Source of the DNA: an uncultured Mycolicibacterium sp.
Lineage (GTDB): Bacteria; Actinomycetota; Actinomycetes; Mycobacteriales; Mycobacteriaceae
NCBI GenBank assembly: GCA_945957405.1
Contig: CAMFLL010000024.1
Span: 1 to 38,919 of the forward strand
Length of the DNA stretch: 38,919 bases
Direction of reading: 5' to 3'
The translations under genes were made by a program, and so were the position numbers. Shown here piece after piece: positions 1-9,328 of this stretch (the first letter of the stretch is position 1; each line of letters starts with the position of its first letter). Under the pieces are notes generated by a model. The model was not told the origin of the DNA, did no database searches, and worked only from the letters and a program-made list of their open reading frames with translations.

Positions 1-87
1 GGCTTCACCGTCGAATCACACAGCGCTGTGTGGCACGGGATGCCGGCGATCGTGCACCCGTTGGCCGTGGGACGCGCAACGCGCTGA
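1..87 (+). CDS. C-terminal fragment of a convergent plus-strand gene (5' end outside window), product unknown
   Basis: Frame 1 is open from base 1 to TGA at 85-87: GFTVESHSAVWHGMPAIVHPLAVGRATR*. It is absent from the ORF track because no start lies in the window. Short, so weak. Confidence 0.35.
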   Translation, partial: GFTVESHSAVWHGMPAIVHPLAVGRATR

Positions 88-97
88 ACGGGTTCTA

Positions 98-958
98 CTA
101 CTTCGTGTCCGACCACCGGAAAACGCGGAGGCAGGCCACCAAACCCAAAATGCTCCATGCGGCGAGGACGAGGAAGATGCGCCCGTGCTCCCAGTTGCCG
201 GCCGGTTCGAAGGTCACCATCTGCGGCGGCAACAGTACCGACCGGAATCCTTGCGCCATCCACTTGACCGGGAAGATGGAGCCCACGATCAGCATCCACG
301 CCGGGAGCACCATGAGTGGCACGTAGGTGCCCGACACGAACTGCAGGCCCACGGCAGGACCGTTGGTCAGGACTGCGGCGGACACCGCGTTGCTCGCGAG
401 ATTGCTGATGAGGATGCCCAGCAACGAACAGCTGACGACACCCAGGAGGAAAACCCACATCAGCGTGAACCAGCCGAAAAGGTCTGTCGGCAAATGAAGT
501 CCGAAGATGAACACCCCGACGCACAGCAGGAGGACGGCCTCGGCGAAGCTGACGATGGCGACCAGCATGATCTTTCCGATGAAGTACGACGCCGCCGTCG
601 CCGGCGTCCCCCGCAGCCGCCGCAGCGCACCGGTGTCGCGGTCGGCGGCGATGCTGATACCCAGGTTGATGAACGACGTCGAGAGGACACCGTAAGCGAG
701 CATGCTCGCCGCGATCACTGCGCCGGTGCTGGTTTCGCTGTTGGGCAGCTTCGCGGAGAAGATCGCGCCGAGGAGGACGCAGATCACCGCAGGCATCGAG
801 AATGTCAGCGCCACCTGTTCGGGTCGGCGGTAGAACATCTTCAGCTCGGGAACGACGCGCGACAGGCCGATGCGCAGTGGCGATGGGAGCACAGGGGAGA
901 CCCCATCTGCGCGATTCCAGGCTCGTGGCACCTTCTCGGTGTGTTCGATCGCCATCAC
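98..958 (-). CDS. ABC-2 type transporter permease (DrrB-like)
   Basis: 286 aa with about 6 hydrophobic segments and an ABC-2 permease style sequence; start overlaps the stop of the upstream ATPase gene (955/958). Confidence 0.88.
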   Translation of the reverse strand: MMAIEHTEKVPRAWNRADGVSPVLPSPLRIGLSRVVPELKMFYRRPEQVALTFSMPAVICVLLGAIFSAKLPNSETSTGAVIAASMLAYGVLSTSFINLGISIAADRDTGALRRLRGTPATAASYFIGKIMLVAIVSFAEAVLLLCVGVFIFGLHLPTDLFGWFTLMWVFLLGVVSCSLLGILISNLASNAVSAAVLTNGPAVGLQFVSGTYVPLMVLPAWMLIVGSIFPVKWMAQGFRSVLLPPQMVTFEPAGNWEHGRIFLVLAAWSILGLVACLRVFRWSDTK

Positions 959-1788
959 ACCTGGCCGATCAAGTGCAGATAGGCGTCTTCGAGGGTGGGG
1001 CGGCTGACTGTCAACTGCGCCAGCTCAACACCGGCCGTCGACCGTCGCCTGATCAACTCGGTCGGCTCGCTGGTCTCCTCCTCATGGACCTCGTCGCCTT
1101 CCATCCATCTCACAGTCGCAACGGAGTCGACGTACGCGGTCAATCGGTCCGGCGAATCCACCGCCACCACTCGGCCACCCGCGATGACCGCGACGCGGTC
1201 CGCCAGCGCCGCCGCTTCCTCCAAGTAGTGGGTGGTGAGCACGATGGTCGTGCCTTCGTCCGCCAACAGCCGGATGAGGCCCCAGAACTGGCGGCGGGCT
1301 TCGGGATCGAAACCGGTGGTCGGTTCATCGAGGAAGAGCAGCTCAGGCCTGGCGATGATGCCGAGAGCGACATCGAGCCGTCGTCGCTGCCCACCGGAGA
1401 GCGTCCTGACCTTCGATCCCGGCACCGAACCGAGACCCACCAGGTCGAGAGCTTCCTCCGGGGCTCGAGAATCGCCGTAGCATCTCGCGAACATCCGCAG
1501 CGTTTCAGACACCGTCAGCATCCCGAAGTCGCTGGCCTCCTGCAGCACGATGCCGATCCTGGCGCGCCAACTCCTACCCGCTGTGCCGGGGTCCTCGCCG
1601 AGCACTAGGACATCCCCGGAGTCCCGCTTCCGGTGGCCCTCGAGAATCTCGATGGTGGTCGACTTGCCCGCTCCGTTGGGGCCGAGAATCGCGAAGACTT
1701 CGCCGTAGCCGACGTCGAGATCGAGACCCTGCACCGCGCGCAGTTGCCCGTACGCCTTCGACAGTCCCCGTACCTGAACGGGTTTCAC
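955..1788 (-). CDS. ABC transporter ATP-binding protein (DrrA-like)
   Basis: Walker A GPNGAGKST, signature LSGGQRRRLDVAL, Walker B LLFLDEPTTGFDP; start overlaps the PKS stop (1785/1788). Confidence 0.95.
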   Translation of the reverse strand: MKPVQVRGLSKAYGQLRAVQGLDLDVGYGEVFAILGPNGAGKSTTIEILEGHRKRDSGDVLVLGEDPGTAGRSWRARIGIVLQEASDFGMLTVSETLRMFARCYGDSRAPEEALDLVGLGSVPGSKVRTLSGGQRRRLDVALGIIARPELLFLDEPTTGFDPEARRQFWGLIRLLADEGTTIVLTTHYLEEAAALADRVAVIAGGRVVAVDSPDRLTAYVDSVATVRWMEGDEVHEEETSEPTELIRRRSTAGVELAQLTVSRPTLEDAYLHLIGQV

Positions 1789-4700
1789 GGATGCACACCA
1801 CCTGGGCCAGGACCAGGCTGCCCCTCGAGTTCGGCCAGCAGTTCCCGCAATTCGTCCTCCGACAGGTCGTCGATCAGACCGTCCACGTCACTGTCCACGC
1901 CAGGAGGCGGCGGTTGGTCCGTGACGACGGGTGCGGCACCGTGGGTGGCGTGGAGCTCGGTCAGTACGCGGTCGGACAGGGAGTTCACGCTGACGCCCCG
2001 AAGGATCTCCAGCACGGGGAGATCAATCGAGAACATGGTGTTGATCCGGACGCGGAAATCCATTGCCATCATGGAGTCCAGGCCGATGTCGTCCAGCATG
2101 TCGTCGGGCTCGATGTCGCCGGCGGCGCAGTCAAAGACAGCGGCCACGATGCGTCGCACATGATCGGCGATCACCGCCGATCGCTCGACTTCCGGGGTGT
2201 TTGCGAGTACGTCGAGTATCGACGGGCCCGAATCATTGTGGCGGATCGCCGTTTCGGCGGTCTCGAGTTCTGAGAACATCATCGGTAGCTGTCCGCCGAA
2301 CCCGGCCTGCCTGGCGCGGCCCCAGTCGGCGCTGATGGCGACGATGGCGGGCACTGTCTGATTGATGAGCCGATCGAGGATCCGCGTGCCCACCGCGGGG
2401 GTGATCAATTCGATTCCACGCTGCGCGTAGAGCTTCTCGAGCTTGAGCTCTTCGACCATGCCCACCGACCATGGCCCCCACCCGATGGTCAGCGCCGGTA
2501 GTCCCCGCGCCCGCCGGTAGTGCGCGAAAGCGTCGAGAAAGGCATTGGCAGCCGCGTAGTTTCCCTGCCCCGGCGCGGCGATGGTCGACCCGGCCGACCC
2601 GAACATGACGAAGAACTCCAGGTCGTGCTGTTCAAAGGTGTCGTGCAGCACGCGGGTACCGGTGATCTTGGGCGCCAACACCTTCACGAAATCTTCTTCG
2701 CTGATGTTGACCAGAAGTTGGTCGGCGACCGAGCCCGCCGCATGGACGACTCCGCGAACTGGCCGGCCCCCGGCACCGGTATGGCTGTTCAGCCACGCCG
2801 CCACTTGCCGTTTGTCGGTGATGTCGACACTCGCGGTGTCGATGTGCACGCCGAGGCGCTCGACGGCGAGGATGGTGGTGACCGTCGCGAAGTCGGCGTC
2901 GCCTTCGGTCAGGTCTGACCACAGACTTCTTGGCGGGATCGCGCGGCGGCTCAGCAGTGTGATGTGCCGTGCGCCCCGTTGGGCGAGATAGGTGGCCACG
3001 ACGCGGCCGAGTGCCCCCGCGCCGCCGGTCACGACGTACGTCGCATCGGGGCTGAGCTTGGTGGGGAACGGTTTAGTCAAGCGGCTGCACGGGCGCAGGC
3101 GCGGAACGTATGTCGTGTCACCACGGATCGCGATCTGATCTTCCGCGTCGCCGCCGAGTAGGTGCTCGCAGATGTGCGCGGCGGTCTGACCCGGGTCGTC
3201 CGCGTCGTCGATGTCGATCAGTGCGCCCCACCGGTCGCCTAATTCCTGGTGCCCGATGACCCGGCCGAGTCCCCAGAGGGCGGCCTGGTCGATCCCGGTC
3301 AGGTCGGTACCGGGTGCCGGCTGCGCGTTGGCGGTGATCAGGAACAGGCGCGACGTTCCAGAGCCGTGCTCGGCGAGGGCTTTGACGACCCGTAGGACGG
3401 CCAAGACACCGATCTGCTGATTCGCGTCGGCGTCGGTCTCGGCGCAGATGTCGAGGGGCCAGCAGTCGACGATGCCCGCGACGTCGTCGTCGAGGCGCAG
3501 ATACCGATCGATGACGTCGGTCAGCGCACCGGCAGAGTCGTGTTCGACCGTGTGCACGCGATGGCCGCGGCCGCGCAGTGCGTCCGCGACAGCCGCACCG
3601 ACACCGGTGCTGTCGACGAGGACAAGCCACGACGCGTCGTCGACCAGGGCCTCCACCGGTTGGTGGGCATCCGCGTCGTCGTCATCGGCCTTGGCACGCC
3701 ACTGCAGTTCGTAGAGTCCCTTGTCGATGCGGTCCGGCGACATCCGCGACGAAGCGCTCAGCGACTGCACGACGAATCCCTCGAAGACCGCCAACGGGTT
3801 TCCGAGCGCGTCGGTGATGGTGATGTCGCACTCGACCGCCTCTCTGGTTGCGGAGAGCACATGGGCGTGCACCGTCATACGTTCTTCGGGCGATCCGTAG
3901 ACCGCGCAGTGCCTGATTCGGGTGGGAAGGTAAGGGTCTTCGTTCTCTTCCTGCCCGAGAAATGGTGCACCGAACAGTGTTTGAAAGGCGCCGTCGATGA
4001 GGGCCGGATGGAATCGGTATGCGTCCAGCTCGCCGGCGATCGCAGCCGGGACCGCAATCTCGGCGACAGCCCAGTCTTCTCCGGCGGTCACCCTCTGGAC
4101 GCATCGGAATGCGGTGCCGTAGTCGAATCCGATGGCCTGGGTGCGCCCATAGAAGTCGTCACCACCGATCGAGGTCACCGGCTCCGTGGAGTCGGGCGCG
4201 CCCCGGCGGCACGGCGGCGTGGGCAGAGTGTTGAGTTCGGCGGTCGCCGTGATGGTCCACTTCAGTTCGCCGTCAGCCGTTGCCGTGAACGCGGCGAATT
4301 CCAGTGTGCCGTCGTCCTGATTGAGTGTCGTCCTGAGGATGGGATCGCACGTGTCGTCGAGGATGACGGCGCGGTGCAGCACCAGGTTGTCGACGCTGTG
4401 GTGCGACCCATAGGTGGCCTGGCCTGCCGCGTGGGCCATCTCGACATATACCGACCCCGGTACGACGACACTTCCCTGTATCCGGTGATCGGCGAGGAAT
4501 GCGTTGAGGATGGTGCTGAACTCGGCCTCCCAGGTCGGATGCACGGCGCTGACCGACTGCCCCAGCAGGGGGTGCACCGGATCATAGAAAAGCGCTTCGG
4601 TCGCCTCCTGGGTCTCGTTCCAGAAGCGCTTGTTCTGCCACGGGTAAGACGGCAGTTTCACCGGGTGAGTGCCGCAGGTGGGATACACGGCATCCCAGGC

Positions 4701-7292
4701 GACGTCGACGCCGTGGCAGTGCAGAGCGCCGACACAACTCAGGAAGGTGCGACCGTCGTCGTCGCCACGCCGCTGGCTCGGTATCACCGAGACCCGCTGC
4801 GAACCGGCGGTTTCCGCGATCGAAGCGGCCAGAACGGGATGAGGCCCCAGCTCGACGAAGTGGGTGTAGCCGTCGTCCAGCATCCGCCGCATCGCCGGTT
4901 CGAAGAGAACTGTTGCGCGGGTGTTCTGCCACCAGTACGCCGCGCCGGCCTGGTATCCGTCCAACTGTTCGCCGGTGACAGTCGAATACAGCGGGCGCAT
5001 CGCCGGTTTCGACGACAACCCCTCGAAGGCGCTGACCAGATCGGCCTTCACCGTCTCCATGAAATGGGTGTGGTACGGCACCTTCACGGACAGGTACCGG
5101 TTGAAGATCCCGCCCCCGTCCAACTGCCGGGCGATATCGTCCAGGACGTCGCTGTCACCGGCGACGGTCACCGCTGAGGGGCTGTTGATCGCAGCCACCG
5201 ACACCCGCCGCCCGAATTCGTCGAGTGTCCGCTCGTCGAGGGTCCGCATCAGCGACTCGGCATCAAGGCCGACGGCCAGCATGCGGCCCCGCCCGGTCGT
5301 GCGTTGTTGCAGGCGGCTCCGATGGTAGATGACTCCGATCGCCTGCTCGAAGGTGAGCAGGCCGGCGAGATGATGAGCGGCGACTTCACCGGCGCTGTGG
5401 CCGACCACGGCGTCCGGGGTGATTCCGAACTGCGCCAACTGTTCTGCCAGTGCGATCTGGATCGCGAAGTTCGCGGGTTGGGCCACGTCGGTCTCGGCCA
5501 TCCGAGAACAGGTTTCGTCGCGTCGCAGCTCGTCGATCAGCGACCAGCCCGCATATCGTGTCAACTCGCGGTCACTACGGACGATGCTTTCGGTGAAGGC
5601 CGGGAAGACGTCCAGTAGCCCACGACACATGCCCCACCACTGCGGACCCATGCCGGTACAGACGAAGGCCAGCTTGGGCGCGACAGCGGTGCGGCCGACG
5701 GAGAGTTGCCCGCCGTCGGCGAGGGCGCCGAGCCGTTGGCGCGCCTCGACGAGGTTCTCGGCGACCACGGTGTGCCGATGGCTGAGGTGCGCACGACGCC
5801 GCGCGAGCGTGTAACCGAGATCGGGCAGCGCGATGTCCGGGTGGGCGCCCACATGCTCGGCCAACCGCGCGGCCGTGTCGACCAGTGCCTCCTCGCTGCG
5901 TGCCGAGATCGGCAGGATCACCAGCGGCGGGCCGACGGAACGATCCGATGCGGGTTCGCGGTCCGGGACGGCCGGTTCGGCCAGCACCACATGGGCGTTG
6001 GTGCCGCCGAACCCGAATGAGTTGACCCCTGCAATGCGGCGCCGGCAGTCCGGAAATGCCCGGCCCGTACGGGGGACATCGATGTTGAGATCGCCGAGAG
6101 AAACATGGCGGGTGGGCGTTTGGAGATGGAGGTTCGCCGGGATGTAACCGTGTTTGAGCACCAGCGCCGCTTTGATGAGCCCGGCGACACCCGCACCGGC
6201 CTCGAGGTGACCGATGTTGGTCTTGACCGATCCGATCAGCAGAGGATTCGTCGGGGGGCGATCCGAGGTCAGCGCGCCGGCGAGTGCTCGCATCTCGATG
6301 GGGTCCCCGACGGGCGTACCGGTCCCGTGTGCTTCCACATACCCGACGTCGACGGGCTGCACACCCGCGCGTCGCAGGGCCGTCCTGATGGCTGCTTCCT
6401 GAGCCTCTTCACGTGGCACGGTGATGCCGTCGGTGTGGCCGTCCTGCGATACCGCGGTGCCGAGGATCTGCGCGTAGATCTCGTCACCGTCGCGGAGCGC
6501 CCGCTCGAGCGGTTTGATGACGACGATCGCGCCGCCTTCACCCCGTGCGTAGCCATCCGCCGAATCGTCGAACGCCTTGGAACGTCCCTCAGGGCTGAGG
6601 AACCCGCTTCTTGATTCCGCGATGGCGGTGTTGGGGCCGATCATGATGTTGACACCGCCGGCGAGCGCGACGTCGCACTCCCCGTTCCAGATACTCTGCG
6701 CAGCAAGGTGTACCGCGACGAGCGAGCCCGAGCACGCCGTGTCGATCGTGATGCTCGGCCCGCGAAAGTCGAAGGTGTACGAGATACGGTTCGCCAGCAT
6801 CGTCATCATCATCCCGGTGGCGGAATGAGACTTGAATCGGTAGCGGCTGGTGCGGCCCTGGTTCTGCAGGAGTTGATAGTCGAGCGTGAACCCGCCAACG
6901 AAGACGCCGACGTCGGTGCCCGCGAGTGTGTCGGCGGGTATCCCACCGTCCTCGAGCGCCTCCCAGGCAACCTGCAGCAGGAGGCGTTGTTGCGGATCGA
7001 GCGAGTGCGCCTCACGGGGCGAGATGCCGAAGAACTGTGGATCGAATTGATCGATCTCACCGAGGAACCCACCTCGGCGCGTGGCGATCTTGCCGATCTT
7101 CGCCGGATTCGGGTCGTGATACCGCGCGGCATTCCAACGTGTTTCGGGGACTGTGCAGGTGGCGTCGGTTCCGCTGTACAGCAAATCCCAGAAGCCGGCC
7201 GCGGAATCGGCGCCACCCGGAAATCGGCATCCGATGCCGACGAGGGCAAGCGGTGCGTGGTCATCACGTTCAGTGAGCATGGTCACGCTCAA
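1785..7292 (-). CDS. Type I polyketide synthase, single module KS-AT-DH-KR-ACP
   Basis: 1835 aa. KS: DTACSGS, EAHGTGT, KTNIGHLEAGAG. AT: GHSAGE. DH: HRIQGSVVVP (HxxxGxxxxP). KR: TGGAGALGR with FGSAGS and QGNYAAANAF. ACP: DDIGLDSMMAMDFR. No ER, methyltransferase or C-terminal thioesterase seen. Confidence 0.97.
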   Translation of the reverse strand: MSVTMLTERDDHAPLALVGIGCRFPGGADSAAGFWDLLYSGTDATCTVPETRWNAARYHDPNPAKIGKIATRRGGFLGEIDQFDPQFFGISPREAHSLDPQQRLLLQVAWEALEDGGIPADTLAGTDVGVFVGGFTLDYQLLQNQGRTSRYRFKSHSATGMMMTMLANRISYTFDFRGPSITIDTACSGSLVAVHLAAQSIWNGECDVALAGGVNIMIGPNTAIAESRSGFLSPEGRSKAFDDSADGYARGEGGAIVVIKPLERALRDGDEIYAQILGTAVSQDGHTDGITVPREEAQEAAIRTALRRAGVQPVDVGYVEAHGTGTPVGDPIEMRALAGALTSDRPPTNPLLIGSVKTNIGHLEAGAGVAGLIKAALVLKHGYIPANLHLQTPTRHVSLGDLNIDVPRTGRAFPDCRRRIAGVNSFGFGGTNAHVVLAEPAVPDREPASDRSVGPPLVILPISARSEEALVDTAARLAEHVGAHPDIALPDLGYTLARRRAHLSHRHTVVAENLVEARQRLGALADGGQLSVGRTAVAPKLAFVCTGMGPQWWGMCRGLLDVFPAFTESIVRSDRELTRYAGWSLIDELRRDETCSRMAETDVAQPANFAIQIALAEQLAQFGITPDAVVGHSAGEVAAHHLAGLLTFEQAIGVIYHRSRLQQRTTGRGRMLAVGLDAESLMRTLDERTLDEFGRRVSVAAINSPSAVTVAGDSDVLDDIARQLDGGGIFNRYLSVKVPYHTHFMETVKADLVSAFEGLSSKPAMRPLYSTVTGEQLDGYQAGAAYWWQNTRATVLFEPAMRRMLDDGYTHFVELGPHPVLAASIAETAGSQRVSVIPSQRRGDDDGRTFLSCVGALHCHGVDVAWDAVYPTCGTHPVKLPSYPWQNKRFWNETQEATEALFYDPVHPLLGQSVSAVHPTWEAEFSTILNAFLADHRIQGSVVVPGSVYVEMAHAAGQATYGSHHSVDNLVLHRAVILDDTCDPILRTTLNQDDGTLEFAAFTATADGELKWTITATAELNTLPTPPCRRGAPDSTEPVTSIGGDDFYGRTQAIGFDYGTAFRCVQRVTAGEDWAVAEIAVPAAIAGELDAYRFHPALIDGAFQTLFGAPFLGQEENEDPYLPTRIRHCAVYGSPEERMTVHAHVLSATREAVECDITITDALGNPLAVFEGFVVQSLSASSRMSPDRIDKGLYELQWRAKADDDDADAHQPVEALVDDASWLVLVDSTGVGAAVADALRGRGHRVHTVEHDSAGALTDVIDRYLRLDDDVAGIVDCWPLDICAETDADANQQIGVLAVLRVVKALAEHGSGTSRLFLITANAQPAPGTDLTGIDQAALWGLGRVIGHQELGDRWGALIDIDDADDPGQTAAHICEHLLGGDAEDQIAIRGDTTYVPRLRPCSRLTKPFPTKLSPDATYVVTGGAGALGRVVATYLAQRGARHITLLSRRAIPPRSLWSDLTEGDADFATVTTILAVERLGVHIDTASVDITDKRQVAAWLNSHTGAGGRPVRGVVHAAGSVADQLLVNISEEDFVKVLAPKITGTRVLHDTFEQHDLEFFVMFGSAGSTIAAPGQGNYAAANAFLDAFAHYRRARGLPALTIGWGPWSVGMVEELKLEKLYAQRGIELITPAVGTRILDRLINQTVPAIVAISADWGRARQAGFGGQLPMMFSELETAETAIRHNDSGPSILDVLANTPEVERSAVIADHVRRIVAAVFDCAAGDIEPDDMLDDIGLDSMMAMDFRVRINTMFSIDLPVLEILRGVSVNSLSDRVLTELHATHGAAPVVTDQPPPPGVDSDVDGLIDDLSEDELRELLAELEGQPGPGPGGVHP

Positions 7293-7301
7293 TGGCCCGG
7301 G

Positions 7302-9068
7302 TCAACTCGTCTGGAATGCCGGTGAGGCGGTGACAATCCAGTCACCGCACAGCGGGTTGATCGGCTGGTCGCGACGGTAGGCCGAACGCAGTTCGCGCAG
7401 GAGCGAATCTCGTTGCCACGCCTGCACTTGTCGCATGACGTCGTCCTCTCCGAACATAGCCGACTTCTCCGTGAGAACGGTCTCGACCAACTGACCCGCC
7501 AGCTGACGCAGCAACCGAGTGTTGGTGTCGAACTGCTCGGCGAAATTCGGGCTGGCGCTCATCATCGCGGTGTGCAATGTCACCATGAAGTTCAACGGCG
7601 CATACAGATCGACGAACGGCACTGCGGGCGTGCCACCTTCGACCGCAGCCCACTCACGGAAGAATCGTTGGGCACGGTTGCTGAGGTCGATCAGCCCCTG
7701 CAGATGGGGAACGAACTCGGGGTTGTCCGCGACGCCGACGAACCGGCCGTTCATGTACAGCAGGCCGATGAATCCCCAGTAGAAGGCGACGTCCCAGATG
7801 ATCTTCGCCGACATCACGGTGGGCGTACCCATCAAGGTGTACTGGTCCTGGTACACGTTGAGCCACATGTCGGTCAACGACCGAAACAGCGTGTCGCTGA
7901 TCTGCGATCGCGCGGCGATGTCCTCACCGTCGAGTTCCCTGATGATCATGTCTGTGATGAGGCCGTTGCCGATCGCGACCAGGTCCAGCCCTGACGAATA
8001 GAGCGGATCCAGGAATATCCCTGAATCGCCTGTCAGGCACCACCGGTCGTGGCCGTCGAACATCTTGGTCACGCCGTGGCTGTAATTCTTCATGACCCGG
8101 AAGTCTCTGATCAGGTGGTCGCTTTCCGCCAGCACCGCGGCGCACTGCGGTTCATGGTCACGAAGCCATGCCTTTGCCTTCTCCAGGGTGTTGAACGCGG
8201 CAAAAGCGTGGAACGCCGGGTCGGCGACGATTCCGACGCTGGTGGCACCGGATCCCAGCCGGATCAGCCACACCCAATAGCCTTCTCCCATCAGGTGATT
8301 GGTTGACATCGCGCGGTCGCCCTCGACCAGGCGTCCCTGCCACGTCGGGTCCTCGCTCCACCGACCGACATCGATCTCCGTCGCGACGCGCAGCCACGCC
8401 GCATTGCAGTTGTGGTCGTTGGCCCGCTTGACACCCAATTGCTTTGGTAGCGTGCGGTTCCGGCCCGATGCGTCAACCACCCACCGGGCCGTGGTGTGGT
8501 CATTCGTGCCATCGTGTTGAAAGTGGATGGTGTGTGGCCCGTCGTGACCACCGTCTATCGACCGCACGCGGCCACAGACGATGTCGACACCGGCGGCGAG
8601 GCATCGCCGGTTGAGCTCATTCTCCAGCCTGCCGCGGTCGATCTGGTAGGTCACCTGCGGGACGAACGAGGAACTTCCCAATTCCATCCGTTGTGCGATA
8701 TCGGTGTTACCGCCGTGTGAGAAGAACATCCGCAGGCCCATCTTGCGGATGTGCGATGTGCGCAGGTGCTCGGCGAGGCCGAGGCGGTCCCTCAGGTAGT
8801 GCGCCGAGACCTCGACGGTCGACTCTCCGACGGTGTGGGTGATCTCGGGCACCGGGTGGGCGTTCGACTCGATGACCAGTATCCGTGTGCTCGGTCGCAC
8901 GAGGCGGATCTCCAGTGCAAGAGTGAGCGCCGCGACGCCGCCACCCACGATCACCACATCGTGGTCCGCCGCCGGGGCATCGGTGTCTGACAGGCGCGTC
9001 TTTATCCGTTGCGCGAGGGCTTCGCGTGTCACCGCATCCATTTGCGACAGCCGCGCTCGCACGTCCAC
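7302..9068 (-). CDS. Flavin-dependent halogenase-like / FAD-dependent oxidoreductase
   Basis: VVIVGGGVAALTLALE dinucleotide fold, HTVGEST, HIRKMGLRMFF (candidate catalytic Lys), GYWVWLIRL (WxWxI), FLDPLYSSGLD (FxDPxxSxG). The ORF track start (9278) is probably too long; GTG at 9068 is preceded by GGAAGGT. ATG at 9041 is an alternative. Confidence 0.82.
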   Translation of the reverse strand: MDVRARLSQMDAVTREALAQRIKTRLSDTDAPAADHDVVIVGGGVAALTLALEIRLVRPSTRILVIESNAHPVPEITHTVGESTVEVSAHYLRDRLGLAEHLRTSHIRKMGLRMFFSHGGNTDIAQRMELGSSSFVPQVTYQIDRGRLENELNRRCLAAGVDIVCGRVRSIDGGHDGPHTIHFQHDGTNDHTTARWVVDASGRNRTLPKQLGVKRANDHNCNAAWLRVATEIDVGRWSEDPTWQGRLVEGDRAMSTNHLMGEGYWVWLIRLGSGATSVGIVADPAFHAFAAFNTLEKAKAWLRDHEPQCAAVLAESDHLIRDFRVMKNYSHGVTKMFDGHDRWCLTGDSGIFLDPLYSSGLDLVAIGNGLITDMIIRELDGEDIAARSQISDTLFRSLTDMWLNVYQDQYTLMGTPTVMSAKIIWDVAFYWGFIGLLYMNGRFVGVADNPEFVPHLQGLIDLSNRAQRFFREWAAVEGGTPAVPFVDLYAPLNFMVTLHTAMMSASPNFAEQFDTNTRLLRQLAGQLVETVLTEKSAMFGEDDVMRQVQAWQRDSLLRELRSAYRRDQPINPLCGDWIVTASPAFQTS

Positions 9069-9328
9069 GCGCGTCACCTTCCCGTGTGTCGGTCGATGAA
9101 GCCGTTCAGCAGTTCGCACGCTACCCGAAACGTTGCCGCGGCCAGCCAAGACGGATCCGGGGTACCTGCCGGAACCACCGCGCCGGTCACGGCAGGCACA
9201 TGCCCGCCTGGGGGAACAGCTAAACCTCGGCGCATCTCGTGGCGCTGTTCGATGGCACGCTGAGATTCCGTGTAGCAACGACGTGATGACGGCCGCACCG
9301 GGACCTTTCTCGAGTGATTACCGAATCC

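Noticed and set aside
185-982. 265-aa plus-strand ORF
   Set aside because: Antisense to the ABC-2 permease; extreme Arg/Asp/Glu/His composition.
3540-5177. 545-aa plus-strand ORF
   Set aside because: Antisense to the PKS, which has clear DH/AT domain motifs; low-complexity Arg/Gly/Val-rich translation typical of GC-rich antisense frames.
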